Shown here: positions 1-9,319 of the stretch, one piece after another
Position numbering within the stretch: the stretch's first letter is position 1
How the letters are laid out: each line of letters starts with the position of its first letter
DNA from: Piscibacillus salipiscarius JCM 13188
GTDB lineage: Bacteria; Bacillota; Bacilli; Bacillales; Alkalibacillaceae
Assembly (NCBI RefSeq): GCF_001311865.1
Contig: NZ_BBCD01000018.1
Location: 1 to 64,000 of the forward strand
Length of the DNA: 64,000 bases
Direction of reading: 5' to 3'
Position numbers and translations under genes: made by a program
The notes under the pieces: generated by a model
What the model saw: the letters and a program-made list of their open reading frames with translations, nothing else
What the model was told of the DNA's origin: nothing
The model's database searches: none

Positions 1-6
1 TTATAT

Positions 7-236
7 AGAATAACAAGTTCTCAGGAAAAAGTCAACTACTTTTTAGTTGATTTTGAGATTTTGTTTTCTTGTTTATCACGCTCTGTTCTTAACGCGACGT
101 TTAATAATTTATCATGAATTAATCAGATTGACAAGTGCTTTTTCAAAAAGATTTAATTCATTTTGTTGGCACCAATTTAAAGTGTCTTTTTGGCGCGACA
201 AGAAATAATATAGCACGGATTCATTTCTCAAGTCAA
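7..236 (-). promoter_or_regulatory. Three tandem sigma-A promoters reading off the left edge
   Basis: On the minus strand three promoters follow one another. The first has TTGACT (231-236) and TATATT (207-212) 18 bp apart. The second has TTGTCA (129-134) and TAAATT (106-111) 17 bp apart. The third has TTGACT (30-35) and TATTCT (7-12) 17 bp apart. Nothing codes between ygxA and the left edge. In B. subtilis the gene after ygxA is a ribosomal RNA operon read in this direction, and rRNA operons typically carry tandem promoters, so I infer an rRNA operon just outside the window. Confidence 0.75.
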
Positions 237-380
237 TAGATTTTTTAAACCACTATCAATATTATGAATGAACCCCAGTCAGCGTTCCTTATTTTTAACA
301 AAACTATGCCATCCATACATATTATCTAAAGAAAGGTTAGAAGCTAGCCACTCTTGTCGCACTGAGTGGCTTAACTTCCG

Positions 381-1246
381 TTATTTTAAAACATATTGCC
401 TATGGAAGATACTCTGTCCTTTCGTTTCAACTAAAACGGTCTTTATAATTTTTCGTTCAACTAAATACTCTAACAGTATAGATAGATCTAATGTATAAGC
501 TTGTAATTCAGGGTGCACTTTGAGTTCTCCGAACGACCATGGCTCCTCTTTTTCTTTCATTAAATTAAGTAAATGCTCAGCGCCATGCTCTGCTCTTGAA
601 TGAATCGCAAAATCGCTTGCCAGTAACATCAGAGAAATTTTCTTCTCTAATGATTCTTCACTTTCCATTAATTCTTCATATAGTTTATAAACTTCCGGAT
701 CAATTTTTTTAACTTGATTCCAGACGGTTATCTCTGGGTGAAAGCCTTTTTCTAATACTGTAACCCGTGCTAGGTAATGCAAAGATCTAACCATTAAACT
801 GTTAGCATCCATATAGTGTTTACTATTATATAAATCTTTACACTCGCGATAAGCTCTTATCAACTTCGCGAATTCAACAGCCTTTTTAAGCTTCCTATTC
901 TTTTCGGGAAATTGATGTAGTGTTTCTTTTAAGTTCGCCATATATTCATTTCGGTCAAAAATTACTTTCCCATTAATTAACCAGTCAATGGCTTTACGGT
1001 AACCGCTCTTGTCAATCCATTCATTTAATAACTGTTCATCCACAATGTGCATGGCAGCTGTTTTTGTTCAAATTCATAGTGTTTGACATACCAATCTTCT
1101 TCCGCTTCACGCACGACAATTAGCAGAATCACATCAAAGTTATCTGTAACTGGGCTTTGATCATGCAATTTCTCATATAATAAAACTCCAAGTGTGTTAG
1201 GCTGGCTTGCTCTCTCTTGATAAATTGGACGCAATAGATTCTCCAT
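381..1246 (-). CDS. ygxA: YgxA-like nucleotidyltransferase-type protein (frameshifted)
   Basis: About 288 residues once a single-base indel near 1045-1055 is repaired; as read it is two overlapping pieces. It resembles the Bacillus YgxA family, described as nucleotidyltransferase-like, of unknown substrate. The N-terminal piece ([10 protein letters not shown]) precedes a helical, charged C-terminal domain. The start at 1246 is chosen because a GGGAGG site lies 7 bases upstream; the upstream GTG has no such site. Position between perR/ygzB and a presumed rRNA operon matches B. subtilis, which is the main support for the symbol. No function is inferred. Confidence 0.75.
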
Positions 1247-1418
1247 CCTTAATCCTCCCTCGACCATTCCTCAAATAATTAAATTCGACAAAATTCATGA
1301 TTTTCCTTTTTTCTTCACATACACTAAAATAAATTATGCTATACTTCTATCAGATATTAAAAGGCAATATATAGAGAAAACTTTTACTTATTGGAATGAC
1401 AAGGGAGGTGCCCTTCAT

Positions 1419-1799
1419 ATGAAATTGAAATATAGTAATAAAATAAATAAGATACGTACAGTCGCACTAGCATTAGTTTTTGCTGGTATGATTATTATGT
1501 ATATCGGTCTTTTATTTAAGAGCTATGAATGGGTAATGGTCTTATTTATGTTCTTAGGATTAATTGCAATCATTCTAAGTACGGTTATTTACTTCTGGAT
1601 TGGAATGCTCTCCACAAGGGCAGTTCAAGTGGCTTGCCCAGAATGCGGAAAAGCAACGAAAGTATTAGGGCGCGTGGATGCGTGTATGTTTTGTAAACAG
1701 CCTCTAACTCTAGACCCTAATTTAGAAGGCGAAGAGTTTGATGAGAAATACAACTCGAAGAAATATTGGAAAGAGCAAGAGAAAAAGAGTAATAGTTAA
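1419..1799 (+). CDS. ygzB: YgzB-type membrane protein with zinc-ribbon-like motif
   Basis: 126 residues, intact. Two hydrophobic segments (about residues 14-32 and 40-62) are followed by a cytoplasmic tail with CPEC and CMFC pairs (about residues 75-95), which look like a zinc ribbon. It matches the small UPF0295/YgzB family, whose function is unknown. A GGGAGGTG site lies 8 bases before the ATG. It stands alone, followed by its own terminator, and convergent with perR as in B. subtilis. Confidence 0.85.
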   Translation: MKLKYSNKINKIRTVALALVFAGMIIMYIGLLFKSYEWVMVLFMFLGLIAIILSTVIYFWIGMLSTRAVQVACPECGKATKVLGRVDACMFCKQPLTLDPNLEGEEFDEKYNSKKYWKEQEKKSNS

Positions 1800-1806
1800 A
1801 CTCTGT

Positions 1807-1841
1807 AGGGCTATCTCAATTAACGAGGTGGCCCTTTTTTA
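1807..1841 (+). terminator. Terminator of ygzB
   Basis: An 11-bp stem (AGGGCTATCTC with GAGGTGGCCCT, two G-U pairs) and a 7-base loop are followed by six T. Confidence 0.9.
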
Positions 1842-1844
1842 ATA

Positions 1845-1875
1845 AATAAAAACCACACCATGAAAGGAGTGGTTT
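1845..1875 (-). terminator. Terminator of perR
   Basis: On the minus strand the arms AAACCACTCC and GGTGTGGTTT (one mismatch) are followed by a T-rich tail, just past the perR stop. Confidence 0.75.
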
Positions 1876-1880
1876 AGAAT

Positions 1881-2321
1881 TTAGTGATTCGTTTGTTGGC
1901 AGTCTTCGCATTTTCCGTAAACTTCCATGCGGTGATGACTGACTTCGAAGCCTGTTACTTGCTCTGCTAGTTGCTCCACTTCATCTAATGAAGGGTAGTG
2001 GAAATCAACAATTTTACCACAAGACTCGCAAATAACATGATAGTGTTCTGTCGTATTGCAATCGAAACGGCTAGATGAGTCGCCATAAGTGAGCTCTCTG
2101 ACTAAGCCAATCTGTTGAAATACACGTAAGTTATTATATACTGTTGCAACACTCATGTTTGGGAATTTACCTTCAAGTGCTTTATAAATATCATCTGCGG
2201 TTGGATGAGTCATCGCTTGCATAAGATACTCAAGCACTGCATGACGTTGGGGAGTAATCCTTACACCCGAGCTTTTAAGATGAGATAAGGCTTCCTGTAA
2301 TCTTTGTTCTGACACCGTCAT
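1881..2321 (-). CDS. perR: Peroxide-responsive repressor PerR (Fur family)
   Basis: 146 residues, intact. PerR is the Fe/Mn-dependent repressor that senses hydrogen peroxide by metal-catalysed histidine oxidation and controls catalase, alkyl hydroperoxide reductase, heme and iron-storage genes. The regulatory metal ligands are all present: H39, D87, H93, H95 and D106. The structural zinc cysteines are C98, C101, C138 and C141. The winged-helix recognition region ([11 protein letters not shown]) is conserved. The ATG at 2321 has an AGAGGTG site close upstream; a TTG 15 bases earlier is possible. Downstream genes include bcp and gsaB, which fits peroxide and heme control. Confidence 0.96.
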   Translation of the reverse strand: MTVSEQRLQEALSHLKSSGVRITPQRHAVLEYLMQAMTHPTADDIYKALEGKFPNMSVATVYNNLRVFQQIGLVRELTYGDSSSRFDCNTTEHYHVICESCGKIVDFHYPSLDEVEQLAEQVTGFEVSHHRMEVYGKCEDCQQTNH

Positions 2322-2338
2322 GCACCTCTCTTTCAACT

Positions 2339-2365
2339 ATATAATTATTAAATAAGAATTCTTAT
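2339..2365. promoter_or_regulatory. Candidate PerR operator upstream of perR
   Basis: ATATAATTATTAAAT (2339-2353) matches 12 of 15 positions of the PerR box TTATAATNATTATAA. It abuts a perfect 14-bp palindrome ATAAGAATTCTTAT (2352-2365). The position directly upstream of the perR start suggests autoregulation, which is known for PerR in B. subtilis. Confidence 0.55.
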
Positions 2366-2422
2366 AAATAGTTTAATTCGAAATAGAGTCTTTTGTCAAT
2401 TTATATGGCTAAAAAGACCAAG

Positions 2423-2976
2423 TTATACATCGGTATTTAATGGTAATTCCTCTCCGCCTAAACCTTGGTTTACATAACGAGCTGCTACAAATAGAAAGTC
2501 CGAAAGTCTATTTAAATATTGCAAGACCAGTTCATTGTCCACATCTTCAATCGCCACCGCCATTCTCTCTGCTCTGCGCACAATTGTGCGGGCTACGTGT
2601 AGAGAAGCTGCTGCGGGATGGCCAGATGGTAGAATAAAGTTCTTTAATTCTTCTAGATTTTGATCCCACTCATCAATTTGTTTTCTAAGAAGTCGATATG
2701 CTCTTGCTTAAGTTTCCACATGACTTCTTTACCGCTAGGAGTTGCAAGCTCTGCCCCAACATGGAACAAGACTGTTTGCACTTTATGCAAAGCATCAATG
2801 ACTTGGTCTTTACCATCCCACTCTGCGTTTAATAGATGGCTCCTCGCAACTCCTACAACTGAATTGGCTTCATCACAAGTTCCGTATGCTTCAACACGAA
2901 TATCGTTTTTCTTTACGCGCTTTCCATAAATGAGAGATGTACTTCCCTTATCTCCAGAACGAGTGTAAATTCTCAT
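2423..2976 (-). CDS. pduO: Cob(I)alamin adenosyltransferase, PduO type (frameshifted)
   Basis: About 184 residues after repairing one lost A in an A run near 2680. It transfers adenosyl from ATP to cob(I)alamin to make coenzyme B12. The N-terminal ATP-binding signature (IYTRSGDKGSTSL, residues 3-15) is intact, and the second conserved motif (HVARTIVRRAER) lies beyond the frameshift. It ends at the TAA at 2423-2425. It follows the dehydrogenase gene immediately (3 bases), so the two probably share a transcript. Confidence 0.9.
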
Positions 2977-2978
2977 CT

Positions 2979-3930
2979 TTAGTACCCCCTCTTCGGATCG
3001 ATCACGTTAATTTCAGGTTTTTCCCCATTTAAGAACTGTTTTAGGTTATTCTCAAAAATATCTAAAGCACGTGGCATGTATCCTGCTGTAATCGCAGAAT
3101 TGTGAGGCGTGAGTGTCACATTCTCCATATCCCAAAGCGGGCTATCTTCTGGTAAAGGTTCTACTTCAAATACATCTAAAACAGCATGACGAATTTCATT
3201 GTTGTTTAGAGCTTCAATCATTTCTTTTTCATCAACTGTCGTACCTCGTCCCATGTTTAAGAAAACAGCATCCTCTTTCATCGCTTTAAAATGTTCTGAC
3301 TTAAACATTTTTTTCCGTATCTGGCGTTGCTGGAAGCACATTAATCACAAAATCGGCTTCAGGCAATTTGTCTAAAAGTTCTTCATTTTTGTAACATTCA
3401 TCGAAGTAGTCTTTTTTAGCACCACTTCTAGAAACTCCAATCGTTTTCATGTCAAAAGCTTTAGCCTTGCGGGCTGTTTCTTGCCCGATAGCGCCAGTGC
3501 CTACGACCATCATTGTTTTACCGCTAATTTCTTCGATTTTAACTCGTTTGTCATAAACATGTTTGCGCTGATTTTCTATAAACTGCGGCAGGTTTCGATA
3601 GACTTGAAGTAGCATCGCAATCGCGTATTCGGACATTTGTATTTTATGAATACCTCGAGCGTTCGTGACAAGGATATCTTTCTCAATAATTTTCTCAAAT
3701 GGCATTTCATCAAGACCTGCTGAAACGACCATAATCCACTTAAGACGATCAGCTTTCTCCATATGTTCATTAGTCAAATCTTCACCGAACGTTACAATAA
3801 CGTCAGCTTCTGGTATGTATGGTTCTGCCTCTTCAATTGGGTATTTAAAAATAAAATTAGCTTCAGGAAACTTGTCCACTAACTCTTCTCTAAAGCTCGT
3901 TTTCATTCGTGCTGTGACTAGTATATTCAT
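2979..3930 (-). CDS. D-2-hydroxyacid dehydrogenase, NAD-dependent (frameshifted)
   Basis: About 317 residues after removing one A from the seven-A run at about 3308-3314. It belongs to the D-isomer 2-hydroxyacid dehydrogenase family, which reduces 2-keto acids with NAD(P)H. The Rossmann motif GTGAIGQ is at about residues 144-150. The catalytic arginine, glutamate and histidine lie in SAGLDE-NARG, DVFEVEPLPE and LTPHNSA. The exact substrate cannot be told. It sits between bcp and the adenosyltransferase, a neighbourhood shared with other Bacilli. Confidence 0.9.
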
Positions 3931-4013
3931 TAACAGGACACCTCTTTTATTAATGGTTAAGTATATTTAGAGTTATATCGTGATGAAAGGATGCTTGTGC
4001 TGAAAAATTGTGA

Positions 4014-4193
4014 TGAGCGAAGGTGGGGACTCCAGGTCGGCTAAAAACGGCCACGTCCTATGGCCAACGCCGACACTAGAACGTCCGGTTCGTCGCGGGA
4101 ACAGCACGAGCTGAAGATCACTTTGAAAAGAAATTGATTTCTTTTCAAAGAAGCTGAAGCCGTGCCCACGGAAAGCGTCCACCGAAAGCGAAA
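4014..4193. repeat. GC-rich nested-hairpin intergenic element
   Basis: A non-coding block of about 180 bp that is much richer in G+C than its surroundings. It contains GTCGGC/GCCGAC (4036-4041, 4069-4074) around an inner GGCC pair. A 14-bp perfect inverted repeat with a 2-base centre spans 4121-4150. The outer ends (GGTGGGGAC and GTCCACC) are roughly inverted. The segment around GAACAGCACGAGCTGAAG resembles intergenic repeats I associate with many Bacillaceae genomes. Copy number cannot be judged here. The stretch 3931-4260 otherwise holds only the bcp terminator. Confidence 0.6.
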
Positions 4194-4218
4194 CACATTT
4201 TTATTGACACCAAATGGT

Positions 4219-4252
4219 TTAAAAACTGACCATAGTTACGTGCTATGGCCAG
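4219..4252 (-). terminator. Terminator of bcp
   Basis: On the minus strand a 10-bp stem (CTGGCCATAG with CTATGGTCAG, one G-U) is followed by TTTTTAAA, 9 bases past the bcp stop. Confidence 0.8.
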
Positions 4253-4260
4253 CTTACTTC

Positions 4261-4732
4261 TTAGCTTAAATTTTCTTTTATATAATTTAGTGCATCTTCA
4301 ACGTGATCTTTCACGCGCACCTTACGCCATTCTTTAACAAGCTGTCCTTCTTTATCAATGATAAAAGTGGAACGCTCAATACCGTAATATTCCTTACCGA
4401 AATTTTTTCTTAAGCTTCCAAACATCAAAGTCTTCAGCTACTTTATGATCCTCATCTGCTAGGAGTAAGAAAGGCAAATCGTGCTTATCAATAAATTTCT
4501 CATGACGATCAACTGGATCCGGACTCACCCCAAGAATGACGGCGTCTAATTCCTCAAAACTCTTATGGTTATCTCTAAAATCACAGGCTTCTGTCGTACA
4601 ACCTGGTGTCATATCTTTAGGGTAAAAATAAAGAACTACATTCTTCCCTTTAAAATCTGATAAACTAACGTTTTCTCCGTTACTTGCTTGCAATGTGAAA
4701 TCTGGTGCTTGTTTACCTAATTCTACTGTCAT
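4261..4732 (-). CDS. bcp: Thioredoxin-dependent thiol peroxidase Bcp (frameshifted)
   Basis: About 156 residues after repairing an indel in the T6 run near 4395-4407. It is an atypical 2-Cys/PrxQ peroxiredoxin that reduces hydroperoxides using thioredoxin. The active site TPGCTTEACDFRD carries the peroxidatic C45 and resolving C50. The C-terminal part past the frameshift (IERSTFIID) is in the expected family order. The gene lies in the perR neighbourhood as in B. subtilis ygaF, which fits peroxide defence. The ATG at 4732 has an AGGAGG site. Confidence 0.93.
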
Positions 4733-4793
4733 GACGATTCCTCCTTTAATAATCCTTTATTTTAGATTATCGAAGAATGGCGCCGATGACAAA

Positions 4794-5180
4794 TTATTTT
4801 ATCAATTTATATAAAAATGCAGCTGGCAAGAGATAACCGACGGCAGCTTCAATTAATGATACGAATCTAGCAACCCCAATAGGATAAATATCACCATAGC
4901 CAACGGTCATTAGGGTGACTCCGCTAAAGTAAAGTGATCTTAAGAACCGATCAAGCGTGCTTCCGGCTTGCAAGGATATGTCTGATAGGACGGTAAATCC
5001 TATTTGTGACATTAAAAAATAGATTAAGGCAAAGCCAATCATTAATATAAAATAAATAATTAAAAATGCGATAAATAATTCACTTGAAAAGGAGTGCCGT
5101 ATATTTCGATTACTCCTAAGAAAAATCAATATACTTACAATCACAATAATCACAACAAACACGATTTCTAAATACCCCAT
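4794..5180 (-). CDS. Two-helix potassium channel with TVGYGD filter
   Basis: 128 residues, intact. Three hydrophobic stretches are visible, with the potassium selectivity filter TVGYGD in a pore loop before the last helix. There is no cytoplasmic RCK or cyclic-nucleotide domain, so it is a minimal pore protein. The start at 5180 (MGYLEI) is preferred because AAAGGA lies 8 bases upstream; the longer ATG at 5207 has no ribosome site. Gating ligand and physiological role are unknown. Confidence 0.85.
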   Translation of the reverse strand: MGYLEIVFVVIIVIVSILIFLRSNRNIRHSFSSELFIAFLIIYFILMIGFALIYFLMSQIGFTVLSDISLQAGSTLDRFLRSLYFSGVTLMTVGYGDIYPIGVARFVSLIEAAVGYLLPAAFLYKLIK

Positions 5181-5304
5181 CCGCACCATCCTTTGATTAC
5201 GCCTCATTAATTTTTATGTAAAAGTTGTCCATCTCATGTAAAAAAATGAGGGACTTGGTATGATAAAATATAGCTTGGATTATATTAAATTGGAGGATTT
5301 ACTC

Positions 5305-6586
5305 ATGAATAGACCTACATCTGAACAGTTATACAACGAAGCACAAGAACATATTGTTGGAGGCGTCAATTCTCCTTCAAGAGCCTATAAAGGTGTTGGC
5401 GGCGGGACACCAGTTTTTATGGAGAAAGCAAATGGTTCACATTTTTGGGATGTAGACGGCAATCAATATATAGATTACTTGGGGGCTTATGGACCGATTA
5501 TTACCGGCCATGCTCACCCGCATATTACTGAAGTGATCAAGGGAGCGGCAGAGAACGGGGTATTGTATGGTACACCTACTAAACTAGAAAACAAATTTGC
5601 CAAGATGTTAAAAGATGCGATTCCTTCATTAGAAAGGTACGATTTGTTAATTCTGGTACAGAAGCTGTCATGACCACGATTCGTGTCGCTCGTGCTTATA
5701 CAAACCGCACGAAAGTTGTTAAGTTTGCTGGGTGCTATCACGGACATTCAGACTTAGTACTGGTTGCGGCTGGTTCAGGACCATCAACACTTGGCACACC
5801 CGACTCAGCTGGCGTGCCAAAAAGCATTGCGCAAGAGGTTATTACGATTCCGTTTAATGATGCTGAGGCGCTAGAAGATGCACTAGAGAAGTATGGTCAG
5901 GATATCGCAGCCGTTTTAGTCGAACCAATCGTTGGGAACTTTGGAATCGTTGAGCCAAAACCTGGGTTTTAGAAAAGGTAAAAGAGCTGACGCATCAAAA
6001 TGAAAGTTTACTTATTTTCGATGAAGTCATCACAGCGTTCCGTTTCCATTATGGCAGCGCACAAGAATTAACTGGTGTAACGGCTGATATGACAGCGATG
6101 GGTAAAATCATTGGCGGTGGTCTACCGATTGGGGCATACGGAGGCCGCGTTGATATTATGGAACAGGTTGCTCCACTTGGACCTGCCTATCAAGCTGGTA
6201 CAATGGCTGGAAACCCTGCATCAATGGCTGCAGGAATTGCCTGTTTAGAAGTCTTACAAGAAGAAGGCGTGTATAATGAAATGGATCGTTTAGGGGCTAA
6301 ATTAGAAGAAGGCATTTTAGAACGTGCTGATAAACACGGCGTTCAGATTACGATTAACCGGTTAAAGGGCGCCTTGACGGTTTATTTTACAAATGAAAAA
6401 ATAACGAATTATGAACAAGCTGAAAATACGGACGGCGAACAATTTGCGAAGTTCTTTAAACTGATGTTAGATCAAGGCATTAACCTCGCACCTTCTAAAT
6501 TCGAAGCGTGGTTCCTAACGACCGCGCACACGGATCAAGACATCGAAGAAACATTAGAAGCCGTTGATCATGCATTTAAACAATGA
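5305..6586 (+). CDS. gsaB: Glutamate-1-semialdehyde 2,1-aminomutase (two frameshifts)
   Basis: About 428 residues in class III PLP aminotransferase order. It converts glutamate-1-semialdehyde to 5-aminolevulinate, the first committed heme precursor. The PLP lysine lies in [11 protein letters not shown]. One base is missing near 5635 (GAAAGG) and one T near 5965 (GGGTTTTAG), each in a homopolymer. The start at 5305 has GGAGG 8 bases upstream. I use gsaB rather than hemL because the location beside bcp and ygaE matches the second aminomutase gene of B. subtilis. Confidence 0.93.
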
Positions 6587-6595
6587 GTTAAGCAA

Positions 6596-6626
6596 AATCA
6601 CCGCGAGCGATCGCGGTGATTTTTTA
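6596..6626. terminator. Bidirectional terminator between gsaB and a convergent gene
   Basis: The stem AATCACCGCG / CGCGGTGATT with loop AGCGAT is followed by T on the plus strand and by A-derived T on the minus strand. Confidence 0.88.
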
Positions 6627-7370
6627 TTCAATCGCCCATTCTATTCTAAAACGACCTTCCACATCATCACCTATGATGACAAATCGATAGACCCCACTTC
6701 TTTTGGCTTCAAACCTCGTTTGGTCGTCATTAATTTCAGCTCTGCCAACTTTTTGTCCAAGTTCATTTAGAATGTGGAAACTCCAGCCTCCCTCATTTAT
6801 GTTATTAAATTCGAATGAAGACGTAATGGACTCCCCTTTTTCCGCTTTAATTGGCACTTCATGTCTACCATTAAAATAGTCAAAGGATGCTTCATACGAG
6901 GTTTCGGTTCTCTCTTCTACCCAGCCTTGTTTGTCAGTGAAATTTAAGTTAAGGAAAATGAAACAAACGAGCGGTACCACAATTGAGAGGAAAATTTTGA
7001 GTATAGTTGATTTCTTTGCTAGATACATACCCATATATACCGTTAAACCTGCCATTGCTCCGATTAGCCCAAGAATAAAGTAAAACGTCCAGATTTCCAT
7101 TGGGTTTAGAAGAAAATACAAGACGCCTGAGACCACATAAAGTGCGAGTTTTATAGACTGATAGTTCATTAGGAATTTTTGCACAATAAAATCAATCATC
7201 GAAGTAGCTAAACTAAAGAGGATGATCCACCAGAAAACGACGCTTATTTCTTCTACGAACTCAAACCCATCGTCAATTTCCGAAGACAATAATAAAAAAC
7301 TTGATAAGACAACGAAGAAAAAGCCTGCACCAGCTAATTTTTTTAATATGTAATGAATACTTCTAGTCAT
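6624..7370 (-). CDS. Multi-pass membrane protein with soluble C-terminal domain
   Basis: 248 residues, intact; I do not recognise the family. The first about 150 residues contain five or six hydrophobic helices. The last 95 residues are soluble and look beta-rich (SFDYFNGRHEVPIKAEKGE, then GVYRFVIIGDD), resembling a small extracytoplasmic sandwich, though this is inferred from composition only. The ATG at 7370 follows GGAAGG. It is alone, convergent with gsaB. Confidence 0.6.
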   Translation of the reverse strand: MTRSIHYILKKLAGAGFFFVVLSSFLLLSSEIDDGFEFVEEISVVFWWIILFSLATSMIDFIVQKFLMNYQSIKLALYVVSGVLYFLLNPMEIWTFYFILGLIGAMAGLTVYMGMYLAKKSTILKIFLSIVVPLVCFIFLNLNFTDKQGWVEERTETSYEASFDYFNGRHEVPIKAEKGESITSSFEFNNINEGGWSFHILNELGQKVGRAEINDDQTRFEAKRSGVYRFVIIGDDVEGRFRIEWAIE

Positions 7371-7475
7371 AGTTAACCTTCCTTAATATGTATATCCTCT
7401 TAATAGTAGCATACAAAGTCTCAGCACATGATACATCATATTGAACCGAAACCTATTGAAAAATTTTAAAAGTAG

Positions 7476-7504
7476 TTGTAATTTTCAAAATATTTGTGTA
7501 GAAT
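7476..7504 (+). promoter_or_regulatory. Sigma-A promoter of a small RNA
   Basis: TTGTAA (7476-7481) and TAGAAT (7499-7504) are separated by exactly 17 bp. Confidence 0.65.
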
Positions 7505-7510
7505 GTAATT

Positions 7511-7618
7511 AATTCAGATTTAATGGATTACCCCTTATCAAGGAATTCATGTTATGAAACTCCCTTCCTTTCTGGTTTTTCCAGACTAAGCCTGTGCCGA
7601 TTGCGCGGGCTTATTTTT
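7511..7618 (+). ncRNA. Candidate small RNA with C-rich single-stranded motifs
   Basis: About 108 nt between a good promoter and a strong terminator, with no credible reading frame. The terminator stem is AAGCCTGTGC / GCGCGGGCTT (7588-7612) with loop CGATT and a T-rich tail. A second small hairpin TCTGG-T5-CCAGA is at 7571-7585. Two exposed C-rich motifs, ACCCCTT (7530-7536) and CTCCCTTCC (7560-7568), are the type used by RsaE/RoxS-class regulators to pair with ribosome-binding sites. Membership of that family is a hypothesis. It could alternatively be a leader of the exporter gene that follows. Confidence 0.5.
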
Positions 7619-7704
7619 ATTCACAAAACATCTATAATATGTTTTTCTATTTATACATAAAGGTATTATTATAGAAGAAGATGAATAATCGAAAGAAGGT
7701 TTTT

Positions 7705-8741
7705 ATGAAACTTGGAGCAAGAGCATTTAAAACAGGGCTCGCAACCGCCATTGCACTTTACGTTGCAGGTGCTTTTGGACTGAAGGCTGGGGTGTTTGCG
7801 GCAGCCATTGCGGCAGTCTCATCGATACAGCCATCTATTTATAGATCAGTCCAGACGATTATTGAACAGATTCAAGCTAACATAATCGGTGCAACGTTAG
7901 CTGTCATATTAGTTTTAACAGTTGGAAATGAACCATTTGTGATTGGGTTTGCGATTATTCTTGTTATTGGTATTTGTATGTTGTTTAAAATGAAAGAGGA
8001 CACAACATTTATCGCGATTATTGCTGTCATTGCGATTATGGAATCGACGACTTTACCATTTTTAGAGCAGGCAGGCGTCCGCTTCTCTGCTATTTTATCG
8101 GAATTGTATCAGCATTTATCGTCAACATGACGTTCCTACCACCTAAGTATGAGACGAGGTTGTTTGAACAAATCAACAGCACAACGAATGACATTCTGCA
8201 GTGGATTCGTGTCACAACCAGGCACTTATCAGATCAGCCAGCTTTAAAACGTGAAATTCAAAGGCTACAAGAGGATATTACAAGGTTAGATCAAACATAT
8301 ATGCTGTTCTCAGAAGAGCGTACTTATACTAGAAGGCGGGGATTTGAAAGGGCTCGTAAACTAGTGTTGTTTAGACAATTAATCGCAACGACTAAAAAGG
8401 CTTTTAATGTTCTGCAAAACTTACACCGAATGGATTATGAAATTGAACATTTCAAGGGAAATATTAATAAGCAAATCATTGAAGAAGTGGATAAAACACT
8501 GCATACTCACGAAAAGCTAGTGCTCATGTACCTTGGCCGAATCCGTAAAAAAGAAACGGACCCACTTGAGAGAATCACCGAACCGAACATTCAAGATTTA
8601 GTCGATCAATTGATGGAAACCTATGACGATGAGGAAAGCGACCGCATGACCTTTCTTCCTCTCGCATCAAACCTATTAGAATATCATAACGAGCTTATTC
8701 ACCTTAAGAAATTGCTGGTGAGTTATCAAAATAAGGAATGA
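7705..8741 (+). CDS. ygaE: Aromatic acid exporter family membrane protein (frameshifted)
   Basis: About 345 residues after restoring one T in the run near 8095. The N-terminal half has four to five membrane helices of the ArAE_1 (DUF939) type. The C-terminal half is a long helical cytoplasmic domain (ArAE_1_C-like). The start at 7705 (MKLGARAFKT) follows AGAAGG; an ATG 24 bases earlier lacks a site. It neighbours gsaB, as ygaE does in B. subtilis. Transport of aromatic acids is only a family label. Confidence 0.75.
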
Positions 8742-8747
8742 GAAAAG

Positions 8748-8777
8748 GGACTTAGAATTTTTTTCTAAGTTCTTTTT
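8748..8777 (+). terminator. Terminator of ygaE
   Basis: An 8-bp stem GGACTTAG / CTAAGTTC (one G-U) is followed by TTTTT. Confidence 0.75.
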
Positions 8778-8819
8778 AAATTTATCTTCTTCGACTAACG
8801 CCCCGTTGTTGAAGAAGAA

Positions 8820-9174
8820 TTACTGCCCTATTAACTTATAATTTTTCGTAAGTTTTATTAAAAAGAAACTAATTAAATAGGACATACAAGAGACACCAAA
8901 TAAAACGAAAATTCCAGGTGTAAGAGCCAAATATAGACTAAATGGTAATGACCATACAAAAGCAATTAACAACAATGATGGTTTTGATGTAAAAGAAGCT
9001 ACGATTGCGACACAAGCTGGAAGTAATAGCATAAAAAAAAAATGTTGATAAAACAGGTTCAACCCCATAAGAATTTGTGTAAGGATTATAAAAATTTAGC
9101 ACTATCCATAAAATTATGCTGGCAAAACCACTGATTATCCCTATAAACTTTGATGTATTTTTAATTAAAAACAC
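8820..9174 (-). CDS. Small unknown membrane protein (frameshifted)
   Basis: About 117 residues once an indel in the A run near 9033-9043 is repaired. Four hydrophobic segments make it an integral membrane protein. I do not recognise the family. The only in-frame start visible is GTG at 9174, which directly abuts a GGGGAGG site; an ATT 9 bases on has better spacing but is a rare start. The start is therefore uncertain. Confidence 0.5.
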
Positions 9175-9258
9175 CCTCCCCTCTTTGGATATGATAAGTA
9201 TAAACTTTTACAAACATTCTTTCCCCTCCTGTTACTTAATGGTTTTCTAATTAACTCA

Positions 9259-9294
9259 AGAGCGATTGTCAAGATTGAACAATCGCCCTTTTTA
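9259..9294 (+). terminator. Orphan terminator
   Basis: GCGATTGT / ACAATCGC (9262-9269, 9279-9286) is followed by CCCTTTTT. No plus-strand gene precedes it in 9175-9258, so it may be the tail of a lost gene or an unseen small RNA. Confidence 0.6.
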
Positions 9295-9319
9295 GTTATA
9301 ATTGTAGTTACTCACTATG

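Noticed and set aside
268-498. Plus-strand frame overlapping the end of ygxA
   Set aside because: No ribosome site, overlaps a well-supported gene and has no recognisable family.
3973-4182. 69-codon minus-strand frame in the GC-rich element
   Set aside because: It lies inside a palindromic repeat with no ribosome site; such frames are a by-product of the repeat.
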